64,000 nt of DNA, from NCBI RefSeq assembly GCF_005311025.1, contig NZ_CP031747.1, positions 124,001-188,000 on the forward strand, in the 5' to 3' direction. The notes beneath the pieces were generated by a model that saw only the letters and a program-made list of their open reading frames with translations, searched no databases and had not been told where the DNA came from. Source of the stretch: Alcaligenes faecalis. GTDB taxonomy: Bacteria; Pseudomonadota; Gammaproteobacteria; Burkholderiales; Burkholderiaceae_B. A program made the position numbers and the translations under genes. Below are positions 1 to 8,676 of this stretch, piece by piece; position 1 is the stretch's first letter, and each line of letters starts with the position of its first letter.

Positions 1-1
1 C

Positions 2-217
2 CTGAAAAAAGAACCGGAACGCATGTTGCCGATTCTTGAGCTCTTGTATCGGGATGGCAGTGTGTATGTGCAGGACTCGGTAGCCAATTTCTTGAATGAT
101 GCGGCCAAGGATCAGCCGCAGTGGGTGCGTGATCTATGTGCTCAATGGCAGATGCAAGCGCCGGATAATGCTGCTGTGCAGCGCCTGTGTCGACGGGCGC
201 TGCGCAGCGTGTCTTGA
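2..217 (+). CDS. DNA alkylation repair protein, C-terminal fragment
   Basis: Only the last 71 codons are in the window; the reading frame is open to the left edge and begins mid-gene with residues LKKEPER. The fragment reads as the final HEAT-like helices of the AlkD-like DNA alkylation repair family, with YVQDSVANFLNDAAKDQP followed by WVRDLCAQW and a closing RRALRS. Known members of the family bind alkylated DNA with stacked HEAT repeats and excise N3- or N7-alkylpurines. No catalytic residue is visible in this part, so the activity is inferred from family resemblance. It ends 22 bases before the stop of a convergent gene. Confidence 0.6.
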   Translation: MKKEPERMLPILELLYRDGSVYVQDSVANFLNDAAKDQPQWVRDLCAQWQMQAPDNAAVQRLCRRALRSVS

Positions 218-239
218 TGCTCCGGTTCCAGTCCTGGAA

Positions 240-1364
240 TCAGGAGGCGCGCAAGGTAATCAAGGTGATTTCTGAGGCGCGCCCCAGTCGCAGCGGGAAG
301 CCCGCCCACAGTCCGGCACCGTAGCTGACGTACAGCTGCATATCCCCCACTTGATACAGTCCACCCACATAGCCATCATTGGCCATCTGCACGATCTTGT
401 GCATGCCCACAATATGGCCGCCATGGGTATGGCCCGACAACTGCAAGGCCGCCCCGGCCGCAGCGCTTTCCTTGGCGGTGTCAGGGCGGTGGGCCAACAT
501 GATGATGGGCATGCCAGCAGGGATCCCGGCGACTGCTGCAGCCACATCGGGCATGGGTTGCCCATGCACGGCTGCCGACTTGTCGGTAATGCCAGCCAAA
601 GCAAAAGCAGCATCGTCTTGTTCAATAATGCTGTGCTCGTTCAGAAGCATACGTAGCCCAAGGCTGTTGAAGTGCTCGATCCAGGGTTGGTACTGGGTGT
701 AGTACTCGTGGTTGCCTGCAATTACCCACACCCCTTGCGGGGCAGACAGGGCTTGCAAGGGGGCGACATCATCGCGGCGCGCTTTCACCGTGCCATCGAC
801 CAGATCACCAGTAATGACGATCAGGTCCGGTTTCAAAGTCTGTGTTTTATCAACAATGGCTTGTATCCAGGGGCCTTGCAGCAGACGACTGGCGTGCAGA
901 TCAGTCAGTTGCACCAGTTTGAAACCATCCAGCTTGGGGGACAGACCCTTGACCTTTACTTCGATGGACTTGAGCTCGGGGACTTGCACTGCCTGCCAGA
1001 CACCCAGTGCGGACAGGCTGACAGCTGCCATGCCCAGCACGCCCCTCAAAGCAGGGGAGCGCAACAGAAGCAGCCCGGCTGGCTTGTACAGAGCGCGCAT
1101 CAGTAAACCTGCCAGATCGGTGATCAAGGTAAAGCAGGCGGCCAGCAGGACGGCCCCAAAAGCCCAGCCCAGGACCATGATGACTTGTGCAGGGATTTCC
1201 GGAGAAGCTCGCGACCCCCAGAACAGGGCTACGGTGTAATGGTGGAGTGTGGCCGCAATGGCCAAGGCGCTTAGCAGCCACTTGATCCAGGGGCGGATCT
1301 TCAGCGGTTTGATCAGTCGCCAGGCGACATACAGGGCAAAAACGAGGGCAGCGACTTGAAACAC
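240..1364 (-). CDS. Membrane-anchored metallophosphoesterase (YkuE-like)
   Basis: A 374-residue protein. The first ~130 residues hold three or four hydrophobic helices. A calcineurin-like metallophosphoesterase domain follows, with the metal ligands in order: QLTDLH, GDLVDG, GNHEYY and HTHGGH. Family members hydrolyse phosphomonoesters or phosphodiesters with a dinuclear metal centre, and YkuE-like ones face the cell envelope. The substrate cannot be told from sequence. The start used is a GTG giving V(M)FQVAALVF, directly before the first membrane helix. Its tail faces the alkylation repair gene and its 5' end is divergent from the catalase gene. Confidence 0.8.
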   Translation of the reverse strand: MFQVAALVFALYVAWRLIKPLKIRPWIKWLLSALAIAATLHHYTVALFWGSRASPEIPAQVIMVLGWAFGAVLLAACFTLITDLAGLLMRALYKPAGLLLLRSPALRGVLGMAAVSLSALGVWQAVQVPELKSIEVKVKGLSPKLDGFKLVQLTDLHASRLLQGPWIQAIVDKTQTLKPDLIVITGDLVDGTVKARRDDVAPLQALSAPQGVWVIAGNHEYYTQYQPWIEHFNSLGLRMLLNEHSIIEQDDAAFALAGITDKSAAVHGQPMPDVAAAVAGIPAGMPIIMLAHRPDTAKESAAAGAALQLSGHTHGGHIVGMHKIVQMANDGYVGGLYQVGDMQLYVSYGAGLWAGFPLRLGRASEITLITLRAS

Positions 1365-1613
1365 GAAATCATTCCAAAAAGAAACGGGGAGCCCGCACTT
1401 GAGCAGGCGATAAAGCGTGCCCAGTATAGAGCGAGGAAGTGGGCATGATGTCAGAGCTCAGCAGACAGTTACGGCTCTGTCACGAAAAAAGGTGGACATG
1501 CTTGATTACGTTTTGAGAGATTGCTTCGCACATCAAGTCATTAAAACTTCTAGGCTTTTTCCCAAGGGCACCCCAGTGGAACGGGGTTTTCGTTTGATTT
1601 GATTGGAGGACAT

Positions 1614-3689
1614 ATGGTGACGAAAAAATCCGCAGCCAAAACCAATCAGGATACCGTGGGGCAAGGTGGGGAGTTACATCAGTTTGGCCATGCTGAGTTG
1701 ACGACCAATCATGGCGTACCGATATCGGACAATCAGAATTCCTTGCGTTTCGGGGCGCGTGGCCCGACCTTGTTGGAAGATTTTGTCCTGCGCGAGAAAA
1801 TATTCCATTTCGACCATGAACGTATACCGGAGCGCATTGTTCATGCTCGCGGCACAGGAGCACATGGTTATTTTGAATGCACGCAAGCAATCCCGGAGTT
1901 GACCCAGGCCTGTGTATTTCAAAAGGAAGGACATCGGGTGCCGGTGTTCTGTCGTTTCTCAACGGTAGCCGGCTCTAAAGGCTCCAAAGACACACCACGC
2001 GACGTGCGTGGTTTCGCGGTCAAGTTCTATACCGAGCAAGGCAACTGGGATCTGGTGGGCAACAATATGCCCGTTTTTTTTATCCAGGACGCCATCAAGT
2101 TCCCGGATCTGATCCATGCCGTCAAACCCGAGGCGGACCGGGGCTTTCCCCAGGCAGCGTCAGCCCATGACACATTCTGGGATTTTGTCTCCCTGATGCC
2201 CGAGTCTTTGCATACCGTGATGTGGCTGATGTCTGATCGAGCCTTGCCACGGTCCTTTCGCATGATGCAGGGCTTTGGTGTGCACACATTCCGTTTTGTG
2301 AATGCCAAGGGCAAGTCGCACTTTGTGAAGTTTCATTGGAAGCCCAAGCAGGGATTGCAGTCCACCCTGTGGGATGAGGCGGTCAAGATTTCCGGGGCGG
2401 ACTCGGATTATCTACGACGCGATTTGTACGAGGCGATTCAAAACGAAGCCTTCCCGGAGTGGGAACTGGGTGTGCAGGTTTTCGATCAGGAGTGGGCGGA
2501 CAAGCAGGACTACGATGTGCTGGATGCGACCAAACTCATTCCCGAGGAAAGTCTGCCCGTCAAGATCGTGGGTCGTATGGTTCTGGATCGTTATCCCGAC
2601 AACTTCTTTGCAGAGACCGAGCAAGTTGCTTTCTTGCCGTCCAACATCATTCCGGGAATCGACTTTACGGATGATCCCTTGCTGCAAGGCCGCTTGTTCT
2701 CCTACCTGGATACGCAAAAGTCTCGACTGGGAACGGTCAACTTTCATCAGATTCCTATCAATGCACCCCGCTGCCCATTCAGTAATATGCAGCGCGACGG
2801 CATGATGCAGACGCAGGTTCCCAAGGGCCGTGCGACCTACGAGCCCAATAGCCTGGAGGAGGCGGGTGAATCGGGCGGACCGCGCGCGCAGCCGCATGGC
2901 TTTCGCACCTTCCCCAGTACCGTAGACGATGGCGCAAAACTGCGTGTACGGGCTGAGTCGTTCTCGGATCATTACAGCCAGGCCCGATTGTTTTATCGCT
3001 CTCAGACTGAAGTTGAGCAGGAACATCTGATTGCCGGGCTGGTATTTGAACTGTCCAAGGTCCAGCTCAATCATGTTCGTGTGCGTGTGCTCTCGCACAT
3101 GCGTGTCATTGATGAGGATCTGGCCAAACGAGCGGCTCAGGGATTGGGGCTGGATTTGCCGCCTCCTGCCAAGCCCGCCCGCAAGCCGATCGACATGGCA
3201 CCTTCCAAAGCCTTGTCCATACTGGCCCAGAAGTCGCCGATTGCCGGTCGGATGCTGGGTATTCTGGTAACGGACGGAGCTGACAAGGGCTTGCTGGAAA
3301 TGCTGCTGACAGGGGCTCAGGAGGCCGGGGTGGCCGTCAAGCTTATCGCTCCGCAAGTAGGGGGAGTGACGCTGTCAGACGGCACACAATTGGCTGCCGA
3401 CGAAAAGATTGCGGGTGCGCCTTCGGTTCTGTTTGATGCGGTGGCCTTGCTGCTTACCCAGGAAGAAGCTTCAAAACTGTGCACTAACAAGGCGGCGGTG
3501 GATTTTGTAGCCGACGCCTATGGACACTTGAAAGCAATTGGTCATAACGGCGCAGCCCAACCCTTGCTGGACCGGGCAGGCGTTTCAGTGGACAAGGGGG
3601 TGTTCGTCATCAAAACCGGTGATGATCTGCTTGAAAAAGTGTCTTCACGGTTCTGGGAGCGACGCCATCAGGTAGATGGTATGGCCTGA
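1614..3689 (+). CDS. katE: Large-subunit (clade 2) monofunctional catalase, KatE/HPII type
   Basis: A 691-residue haem catalase that disproportionates hydrogen peroxide in the cytoplasm. The distal catalytic histidine is in [12 protein letters not shown], the catalytic asparagine in [12 protein letters not shown], and the proximal haem tyrosine in [14 protein letters not shown]. After the ~500-residue core there is a C-terminal flavodoxin/DJ-1-like domain starting near [11 protein letters not shown], which marks the large-subunit clade (typically 680-750 residues). The ATG at 1614 follows GGAGGA at 1605-1610 closely; the next codon is GTG and would have better spacing. A strong hairpin follows the stop. 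The symbol katE rests on architecture; katA-type small catalases lack the extra domain. Confidence 0.93.
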   Translation: MVTKKSAAKTNQDTVGQGGELHQFGHAELTTNHGVPISDNQNSLRFGARGPTLLEDFVLREKIFHFDHERIPERIVHARGTGAHGYFECTQAIPELTQACVFQKEGHRVPVFCRFSTVAGSKGSKDTPRDVRGFAVKFYTEQGNWDLVGNNMPVFFIQDAIKFPDLIHAVKPEADRGFPQAASAHDTFWDFVSLMPESLHTVMWLMSDRALPRSFRMMQGFGVHTFRFVNAKGKSHFVKFHWKPKQGLQSTLWDEAVKISGADSDYLRRDLYEAIQNEAFPEWELGVQVFDQEWADKQDYDVLDATKLIPEESLPVKIVGRMVLDRYPDNFFAETEQVAFLPSNIIPGIDFTDDPLLQGRLFSYLDTQKSRLGTVNFHQIPINAPRCPFSNMQRDGMMQTQVPKGRATYEPNSLEEAGESGGPRAQPHGFRTFPSTVDDGAKLRVRAESFSDHYSQARLFYRSQTEVEQEHLIAGLVFELSKVQLNHVRVRVLSHMRVIDEDLAKRAAQGLGLDLPPPAKPARKPIDMAPSKALSILAQKSPIAGRMLGILVTDGADKGLLEMLLTGAQEAGVAVKLIAPQVGGVTLSDGTQLAADEKIAGAPSVLFDAVALLLTQEEASKLCTNKAAVDFVADAYGHLKAIGHNGAAQPLLDRAGVSVDKGVFVIKTGDDLLEKVSSRFWERRHQVDGMA

Positions 3690-3695
3690 TGTCTT

Positions 3696-3726
3696 GTGAA
3701 AAGGGGGCGGTGCCGCCCCCTTTCAC
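3696..3726. terminator. Bidirectional terminator hairpin after catalase
   Basis: GTGAAAaGGGGGCGG pairs with CCGCCCCCTTTCAC around a TG loop, about 14 base pairs with one bulge. It lies between the convergent catalase and outer-membrane protein genes and can serve both. The T tract is short. Confidence 0.6.
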
Positions 3727-3732
3727 GTGCCG

Positions 3733-4536
3733 TCAGTAGCGCCAGCTCAGCCCCAGCACGGGGCCCGACATGCGAGTGTCAAAGACATGGCCGGAGCGAC
3801 GATAGTCCACATCCAGCATCTTGTATCCGGCAGCGATGGAGAAGTTCTCTGACAGGTCGTAGTTCAAGGTCAAGGTAGCTTGATAGCTCAGGCGCGAGCC
3901 CACGCCAAAGCCGCCCAAGTGGATCTGGGCTTGAGTGGAAAACTCCGGGGTGAAACGATAGAACGCACGCAGTCCTATCATGGGGTCCACCCAATTGAAG
4001 CTCTCCTGATGATGTCGGGTTCGGCCAGCCGTACTCAGATGGGCACGGGTGCGTATATCCCAAAAAGAAAAACCGGCCAGTGCGTCCAGGCTGGCTTGTT
4101 CAGTGTCGTAGATGCGGTAACCACCTTGCAACGTGGCCATGAACAGACGTGTGTCCACGGTCCCTTCTGCAGCACCGACCAAAGGCAAACCACCTACCAC
4201 TTCACTTTCGCGTGTGTTCACGTAGAGCAGGTCACTGTTGAACACATAGCGGTCGCGACGCACCCAGGCGTTCAGAAAGGCCGCGGCACGCAGATCGTGC
4301 AGGACATCTGAAAAGGACTTTTCTATATCCAGGGAGGGCGCGCGTTTGAAGGGGGAGGACTCACCCGACAAGCCGGTAATCCAGGCATAGGGTGTAATCT
4401 GCACGGCATAGTGTGGCGAAGTCGTGCTGTCGGACATGGCGTCTGGACGTTGAGCACTCACTTGGGCATGAGCCAGACTGGCCAGTGGCAAGATTCCCAA
4501 TAATAGCCAGCGGGAATGAGTGAGTTTACGCATCAT
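3733..4536 (-). CDS. Predicted outer-membrane beta-barrel protein, unknown function
   Basis: About 267 residues. It begins with a signal peptide (MMRKLTHSRW, then a hydrophobic stretch ending ASLAHAQ). The mature part is rich in alternating aromatic and polar segments such as ITPYAWITGLSG, FNSDLLYVNTRES and TLNYDLSENFSIAAGYKML. It ends in LGLSWRY with a terminal aromatic residue, the usual C-terminal signature of a BAM-inserted barrel. I do not recognise the family and give no substrate. A start six bases upstream (4542) is equally in frame; 4536 is preferred because AGGGGG lies nine bases before it. It is convergent with the catalase gene, so no shared role is implied. Confidence 0.65.
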   Translation of the reverse strand: MMRKLTHSRWLLLGILPLASLAHAQVSAQRPDAMSDSTTSPHYAVQITPYAWITGLSGESSPFKRAPSLDIEKSFSDVLHDLRAAAFLNAWVRRDRYVFNSDLLYVNTRESEVVGGLPLVGAAEGTVDTRLFMATLQGGYRIYDTEQASLDALAGFSFWDIRTRAHLSTAGRTRHHQESFNWVDPMIGLRAFYRFTPEFSTQAQIHLGGFGVGSRLSYQATLTLNYDLSENFSIAAGYKMLDVDYRRSGHVFDTRMSGPVLGLSWRY

Positions 4537-4642
4537 TGTCATGGACCCCCTTTTTAATTCTGTAAATGACGGCGCACTAGCGCCAGTCTTGTGCCTTTCG
4601 GTATGCTGGACTAGCCGATCACCAACCCGTGGAGAACGTGTC

Positions 4643-4972
4643 ATGCATGTGTTTTACCTTAGCAAGCAAGATATTGATAATTTGTTGCCCTTAGTGCAAG
4701 CGGCGTTACACGCTGATCGCACCGGACAAGTTGGTTTCACGGACGAAGAACTGGCCTTGCGCGCTGCCCTGGAGGCGATGCAGGACCCCAAGCTGTCCGA
4801 GCTGCTGGCCGGTGCCCGTGTCGAACCGGGCCGCATAGCCGTTGGCTTGGCTGAAGAAGATTACCGGGAAAACCTGCTGGCTCTGGAAACCCGTGACAGT
4901 GCTTATGTCATTGACCAGCTTATGGATAGCTATGCAGGATTGCCGGGGTTTTTTGATTGCCTGGAGTTTTAG
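4643..4972 (+). CDS. Conserved-looking small protein of unknown function
   Basis: A 109-residue acidic soluble protein starting MHVFYLSKQDIDNLLPLV and ending LPGFFDCLEF. No signal peptide, membrane helix or known motif is visible; helix-forming leucine-rich stretches dominate. The start is well supported by GGAGAA at 4631-4636, seven bases before the ATG, and a clear terminator follows the stop, so it is probably a real monocistronic gene. It is divergent from the outer-membrane protein gene. I cannot assign a function. Confidence 0.7.
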   Translation: MHVFYLSKQDIDNLLPLVQAALHADRTGQVGFTDEELALRAALEAMQDPKLSELLAGARVEPGRIAVGLAEEDYRENLLALETRDSAYVIDQLMDSYAGLPGFFDCLEF

Positions 4973-4984
4973 ACGAATTTGCAA

Positions 4985-5011
4985 AACAGCCCGTTACGGG
5001 CTGTTTTTTAT
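4985..5011 (+). terminator. Rho-independent terminator
   Basis: AACAGCCCG-TTA-CGGGCTGTT followed by a run of T, directly after the 109-residue gene. Confidence 0.8.
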
Positions 5012-5515
5012 TGCATGTTATTGAAGTCCGTGTCGAGGCATTATGCCGTTCCTTGTGCCTACGGATAGGATTTGGCCATTCCTGGTCATTAATGATCTTC
5101 CAGTTCTGGGTAAAAGATTTCGAGCACACATCGCCTGTGTTTTCAGACCTGAATGACTATTTTTAAGTTTTTTAAAAACAAGAAAAAGGCGTGTTTAGTT
5201 TGGAGATCGTATTTGGTTCATTTATACGCGGGCTGATAAGGCAGCTACCCACGTTTTCAGAGTGAAAAGCGCAGCTTCAAGGCGATCAGGAAAAAAAATA
5301 ATATTGCGGTCGATCATGAGTTAGCAAATGTTTTTATTCTCAAAACAAGGGATTTCATGCTCTGTTTTTGTCGGTCTTGCACCACAAGACTTAACTTGGC
5401 TTGACGCAATGTCCTAATCCTGTTTTTGTTACACCCGTGTCCAATGTATCGGCTGTGAAAGCAGTCGGTTTTTTTGTTTCATTGATTGGGCGGCTAGCCG
5501 TCTCTGGAGAGAAAG
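5012..5515. other. 504-base gap without a supported gene
   Basis: AT-rich. It holds a small dyad TTTTCA-GAG-TGAAAA (5254-5268) and an A/T run near 5160-5185. Open frames here are short and lack a ribosome site or recognisable protein. The 3' part presumably carries the promoter of the acylase gene; no convincing -35/-10 pair stands out. Confidence 0.5.
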
Positions 5516-6589
5516 ATGTTGCTAAAAAAATGTCGTCGTACTTTGCTGGCATGTGCAGTTGGGCTGGCTTTGGTGCCTGCGGCCTCTCAGGCGTGTACCC
5601 GAGCTGTTTTTCTGGGTGATAACGGACAGGTGATTACCGGTCGCTCCATGGACTGGAAGCTGGATGTCGGCACCAACCTCTGGATTTTTCCTCGCGGTGA
5701 AAAACGCACTGGCGAAGCTGGCCCCTCGTCCATTGAGTGGACCTCGAAATACGGCAGCGTGATTGCGTCGGGTTATGACCTGGCCTCCACGGACGGTGCA
5801 AATGAAAAGGGACTGAACGTCAACTTGCTATGGTTGGTGGAGTCGCAATACCCCACACCTCAAAAGGGCGACAAAACCTTGAGTATGTCCTTGTGGGGGC
5901 AGTATGTTCTGGATAACTTCGCCACGGTGGCTGAGGCGGTGGCTGCCTTGGAAAAGAATCCCTTCGTGGTCATCAGCGACAAAGTCCCCAACGAAGAGCG
6001 TTTGGCAACCTTGCACCTGTCCATGTCGGACTCGTCTGGTGACAGCGCCATTATTGAGTACATCGACGGCAAGCAGCATATTCACCATAGCCGCAAGTAT
6101 CAGGTGCTGACGAACTCACCGACTTTCGATCAGCAACTGGCAATCCGGGATTATTGGCAATCTGTGGGAGGCATGAACATGTTGCCGGGCACCAGCCGTG
6201 CCGCTGATCGTTTTGCCCGTGCTTCTTTCTATATTGATGCCGTGCCTCGCAACCTTAGCGATGACAAGGCCGTAGCCAGCGTACTGAGCGTGATGCGCAA
6301 TGCCTCCACACCTTACGGCATGACCGTACCTGACCAGCCCAACAACTCTTCGACTCGCTGGCGTACAGTGTTCGATCACCAGCGCAGCCTGTATTACTTT
6401 GACTCGGTACTGTCGCCCGGTGCGTTCTGGGTCGATATGAGAAAGGTCGATTTCTCGGCCGAGACCGGCAAGGTCATGAAGCTGGATCTGGGTCCCGAGC
6501 AAAGCACGGTGTATATGGGTGAAGCGCTGGAGCACTTCAAACCTGCCAAGCCCTTCCAGTTCTTGCCTGCGAAAGCACCTGCCATCTAA
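5516..6589 (+). CDS. Exported linear amide C-N hydrolase (choloylglycine hydrolase / penicillin V acylase family)
   Basis: A 357-residue precursor. The signal peptide ends ASQA, so cleavage would expose Cys27 as the N-terminal nucleophile (CTRAVFLG), as in Ntn-hydrolases. Other family residues are visible: Arg and Asp in ITGRSMDW, Asn in NEKGLNVNLLW, Asn in LTNSPTFDQ, and Arg in SSTRWRTVFD. Known members hydrolyse conjugated bile salts, penicillin V or, in Gram-negative members, N-acyl-homoserine lactones. The export signal fits the Gram-negative cluster, acting in the periplasm. The substrate is undetermined. A GGAGAG ribosome site precedes the ATG. The gene stands alone and is followed by a large structured hairpin. 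Confidence 0.87.
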   Translation: MLLKKCRRTLLACAVGLALVPAASQACTRAVFLGDNGQVITGRSMDWKLDVGTNLWIFPRGEKRTGEAGPSSIEWTSKYGSVIASGYDLASTDGANEKGLNVNLLWLVESQYPTPQKGDKTLSMSLWGQYVLDNFATVAEAVAALEKNPFVVISDKVPNEERLATLHLSMSDSSGDSAIIEYIDGKQHIHHSRKYQVLTNSPTFDQQLAIRDYWQSVGGMNMLPGTSRAADRFARASFYIDAVPRNLSDDKAVASVLSVMRNASTPYGMTVPDQPNNSSTRWRTVFDHQRSLYYFDSVLSPGAFWVDMRKVDFSAETGKVMKLDLGPEQSTVYMGEALEHFKPAKPFQFLPAKAPAI

Positions 6590-6642
6590 GTTGCCTGGTG
6601 GTTCAGGCCGCTTCAGGGTAGCTTGAGCCCAGGTTGAATACC

Positions 6643-6701
6643 CGGGGCATAGCCGACAGCGATCACATGATGTTCATGTTCAGCTGTTATGCTATGCCCC
6701 G
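6643..6701 (+). other. Nested 59-base inverted repeat between the acylase gene and fdxA
   Basis: Three helices nest exactly. The outer pair is CGGGGCATAGC (6643-6653) with GCTATGCCCCG (6691-6701). The middle pair is ACAGC (6656-6660) with GCTGT (6683-6687). The inner pair is ACATG (6665-6669) with CATGT (6675-6679). The sequence TCTTTATTTG follows. It may be the terminator of the upstream gene or a structured fdxA leader; fdxA starts 26 bases later. Confidence 0.6.
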
Positions 6702-6727
6702 TCTTTATTTGTTGAAGTAGCTGTTTC

Positions 6728-7060
6728 ATGACCTATGTAGTGACGGAAGCCTGTATCCAGTGCAAGTACACCGATTGTGTGACGGTGTGCCCCATGGATT
6801 GTTTTTTTGAAGGCCCGAATTTCCTGGTCATTCATCCTGACGAGTGCATTGATTGCTCCATTTGCGTGGCCGAGTGTCCGGTGGGGGCGATTGTCAGTGA
6901 TCAGGATGTGACGCCCGAGCAGCAGGTCTATGTGGAACTGAACCGGACCTTGAGCGAGGACCCGGCCTGGAAGCGTATCAGTCAACAAAAAGCGCCCTTG
7001 CCGGATCATGAGTACTGGGCGACTCAGACCGACAAGTTGGCGCTGTTGAAGAAAGATTAA
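6728..7060 (+). CDS. fdxA: Seven-iron ferredoxin FdxA
   Basis: A 110-residue ferredoxin carrying one [3Fe-4S] and one [4Fe-4S] cluster. The ligands are in CIQCKYTDCVTVCP near the N-terminus and CIDCSICVAECP around residues 40-50. The long C-terminal extension (PEQQVYVELNRTLSEDPAWKRI and beyond) matches the Azotobacter FdI/FdxA family in length and pattern. It is a small cytoplasmic electron carrier whose partners are not shown here. The stop codon overlaps the stop of the convergent MFS gene. The ribosome site is weak (GAAG). Confidence 0.93.
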   Translation: MTYVVTEACIQCKYTDCVTVCPMDCFFEGPNFLVIHPDECIDCSICVAECPVGAIVSDQDVTPEQQVYVELNRTLSEDPAWKRISQQKAPLPDHEYWATQTDKLALLKKD

Positions 7061-8592
7061 TGGGCTTTCTGATGGCTGTTGTTGCGTTGGAAGTACCAGA
7101 CCGCCAAGGCCGCAATCACCAGCAAAGCCGTACAACTGGCCAGTACAGCGACATAGCCTTTATCAAAAGAGTCGCGGGCCAGTTCACTTAAGGTCAGAGC
7201 CAGATTCTGTGGCATGGTTTCTGCCATCAACAAGGCTTGATCCAGGCTGTCGTAGGCCAGGGCGCGGTCACTTAATTCCTGTGGCAAGATCAGGCTGGCG
7301 CTATATACGAAGGACAGCAGGCTACCCATAATGGTCACGCCCAGCGCACCACCCAGTTCATAAGACATTTCCTCGACCGAGGCCACCATGCCAGCGCGTG
7401 AAGGTGGCACGCTTTGCATGATAGTGCTGGAAGCCGCCGTCATGGCCGCACCGATACCCAGGCCCAGCATGACCAGGCTGATCACTTGTAGAGGCTGTGC
7501 ACTGTTATGCCACAGCAGATAAGCGGCCATGCCTGCTCCCGCCAGGCTCAGGGCGCCAATCAGCAGTCGCTTGCTGCCGATGACGACCAGCAGGCGCCCG
7601 GCCAAGGGACCGGCTATAAAGGCTGCCAGTGGCAAAGGAATAATGGCCAGGCCCGCTTCCAATGGTGAGAAACCCAGTACCAATTGCAGGCGTTGGCTGA
7701 AAACCAGTTCCATGCCGATCAAGGCCGCTGAGGCCGTCAAGGCAGAGAGTACGGCGGTGCTTAGCGTGGCGTCCTTGAACAGGGCAAAGTCCAGCAAAGG
7801 GAAAGGGCTGCGGTTTTGTTGACGGACAAACCAGCGCAGAAACAAGATGCCGATCAGCAGGGCGGCAGCGGTCAAACCCCAATCCGTATGCAGCTTGCCC
7901 ATTTCCTTGATAGCCAGGGTGCTGGCTACCAGGCCCACCATGATCAGCAATGAGCCTTTGATATCCCAGGGGCGCGATGCATCTGGCGTGGAGCGGGGCA
8001 CCAGAATCCAGCCCATAGGCAGCGCGATCAGCACGATGGGCACGTTGATCAGAAAGACTGATCCCCACCAGAAATGTTCCAGCAGGAATCCGCCCAGAAC
8101 CGGACCAAAGGCGGCACCACCGGAGGCGATAGAAGACCAGACACCGAAGGCCACCGCACGTTCGCGCTCATCATGAAAGGTGATGCGTATCAGCGATAAA
8201 GTGGCGGGCATCATCATGGCCGCTGCCACACCTAAAAAGGCGCGTGCGGCGATCAAGGCTGTTGGGTTCGGAGAGTAGGCGGCTGCGACTGAAGCCAGAC
8301 CAAACATGGCCAGACCCGACAGGAACAGGCGCTTGTGACCCAGGCGGTCACCCAGGGTGCCCATGCCCAGCAGCAGTCCGGAGACGACCAGAGCGTAGCT
8401 GTTGATGATCCACAGCTTGTCCGAGGCCGAGGCCTGCAGATCATGGGTCAGGCGTGGCAGGGCGGTGTAGAGCACCGTCATGTCCACCACAATCAGTAGA
8501 AGAGCTGCCGACACAATTGCCAGGATCAACCAGCGACGGCTTGGGGAGAGGGGAGCAGTGTGGGCTTGATGGGTAATCGAGCTGTGCAGCAT
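7057..8592 (-). CDS. MFS drug:H+ antiporter, DHA2 (14-TM) family, SmvA/QacA-like
   Basis: A 511-residue inner-membrane protein with about 14 hydrophobic helices, the size of the DHA2 drug/proton antiporters. Motif A-like GTLGDRLGHKRLF lies in the TM2-TM3 loop, and ATLSLIRITFHDERERAVAFG and SGGAAFGPVLGGFLLEHFWW are close in pattern to Salmonella SmvA, which exports methyl viologen and cationic biocides. The substrate here is inferred only at the class level (cationic drugs or dyes). It is divergent from a LysR-type gene with shared operator-like dyads, so that regulator probably controls it. Confidence 0.85.
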   Translation of the reverse strand: MLHSSITHQAHTAPLSPSRRWLILAIVSAALLLIVVDMTVLYTALPRLTHDLQASASDKLWIINSYALVVSGLLLGMGTLGDRLGHKRLFLSGLAMFGLASVAAAYSPNPTALIAARAFLGVAAAMMMPATLSLIRITFHDERERAVAFGVWSSIASGGAAFGPVLGGFLLEHFWWGSVFLINVPIVLIALPMGWILVPRSTPDASRPWDIKGSLLIMVGLVASTLAIKEMGKLHTDWGLTAAALLIGILFLRWFVRQQNRSPFPLLDFALFKDATLSTAVLSALTASAALIGMELVFSQRLQLVLGFSPLEAGLAIIPLPLAAFIAGPLAGRLLVVIGSKRLLIGALSLAGAGMAAYLLWHNSAQPLQVISLVMLGLGIGAAMTAASSTIMQSVPPSRAGMVASVEEMSYELGGALGVTIMGSLLSFVYSASLILPQELSDRALAYDSLDQALLMAETMPQNLALTLSELARDSFDKGYVAVLASCTALLVIAALAVWYFQRNNSHQKAH

Positions 8593-8636
8593 AAAAGACC
8601 AGAGGGGTAGGAAAGCAAGTATGATCTATCAATATT

Positions 8637-8674
8637 ATCAACAGTCAAAGTTGATTAGCATCTATAAAATAGAT
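8637..8674. promoter_or_regulatory. Operator-like dyads between efflux gene and lysR gene
   Basis: ATCAA-N9-TTGAT (8637-8655) has the ATC-N9-GAT form of LysR-type T-N11-A boxes. A perfect palindrome ATCTAT-AAA-ATAGAT (8660-8674) ends two bases before the lysR start codon and includes a TATAAA that could be its -10 element. The position suits both autoregulation and control of the divergent pump. Confidence 0.5.
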
Positions 8675-8676
8675 AA

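Noticed and set aside
1417-1602. 61-codon frame upstream of the catalase gene
   Set aside because: No ribosome site; it fills the catalase promoter and leader region.
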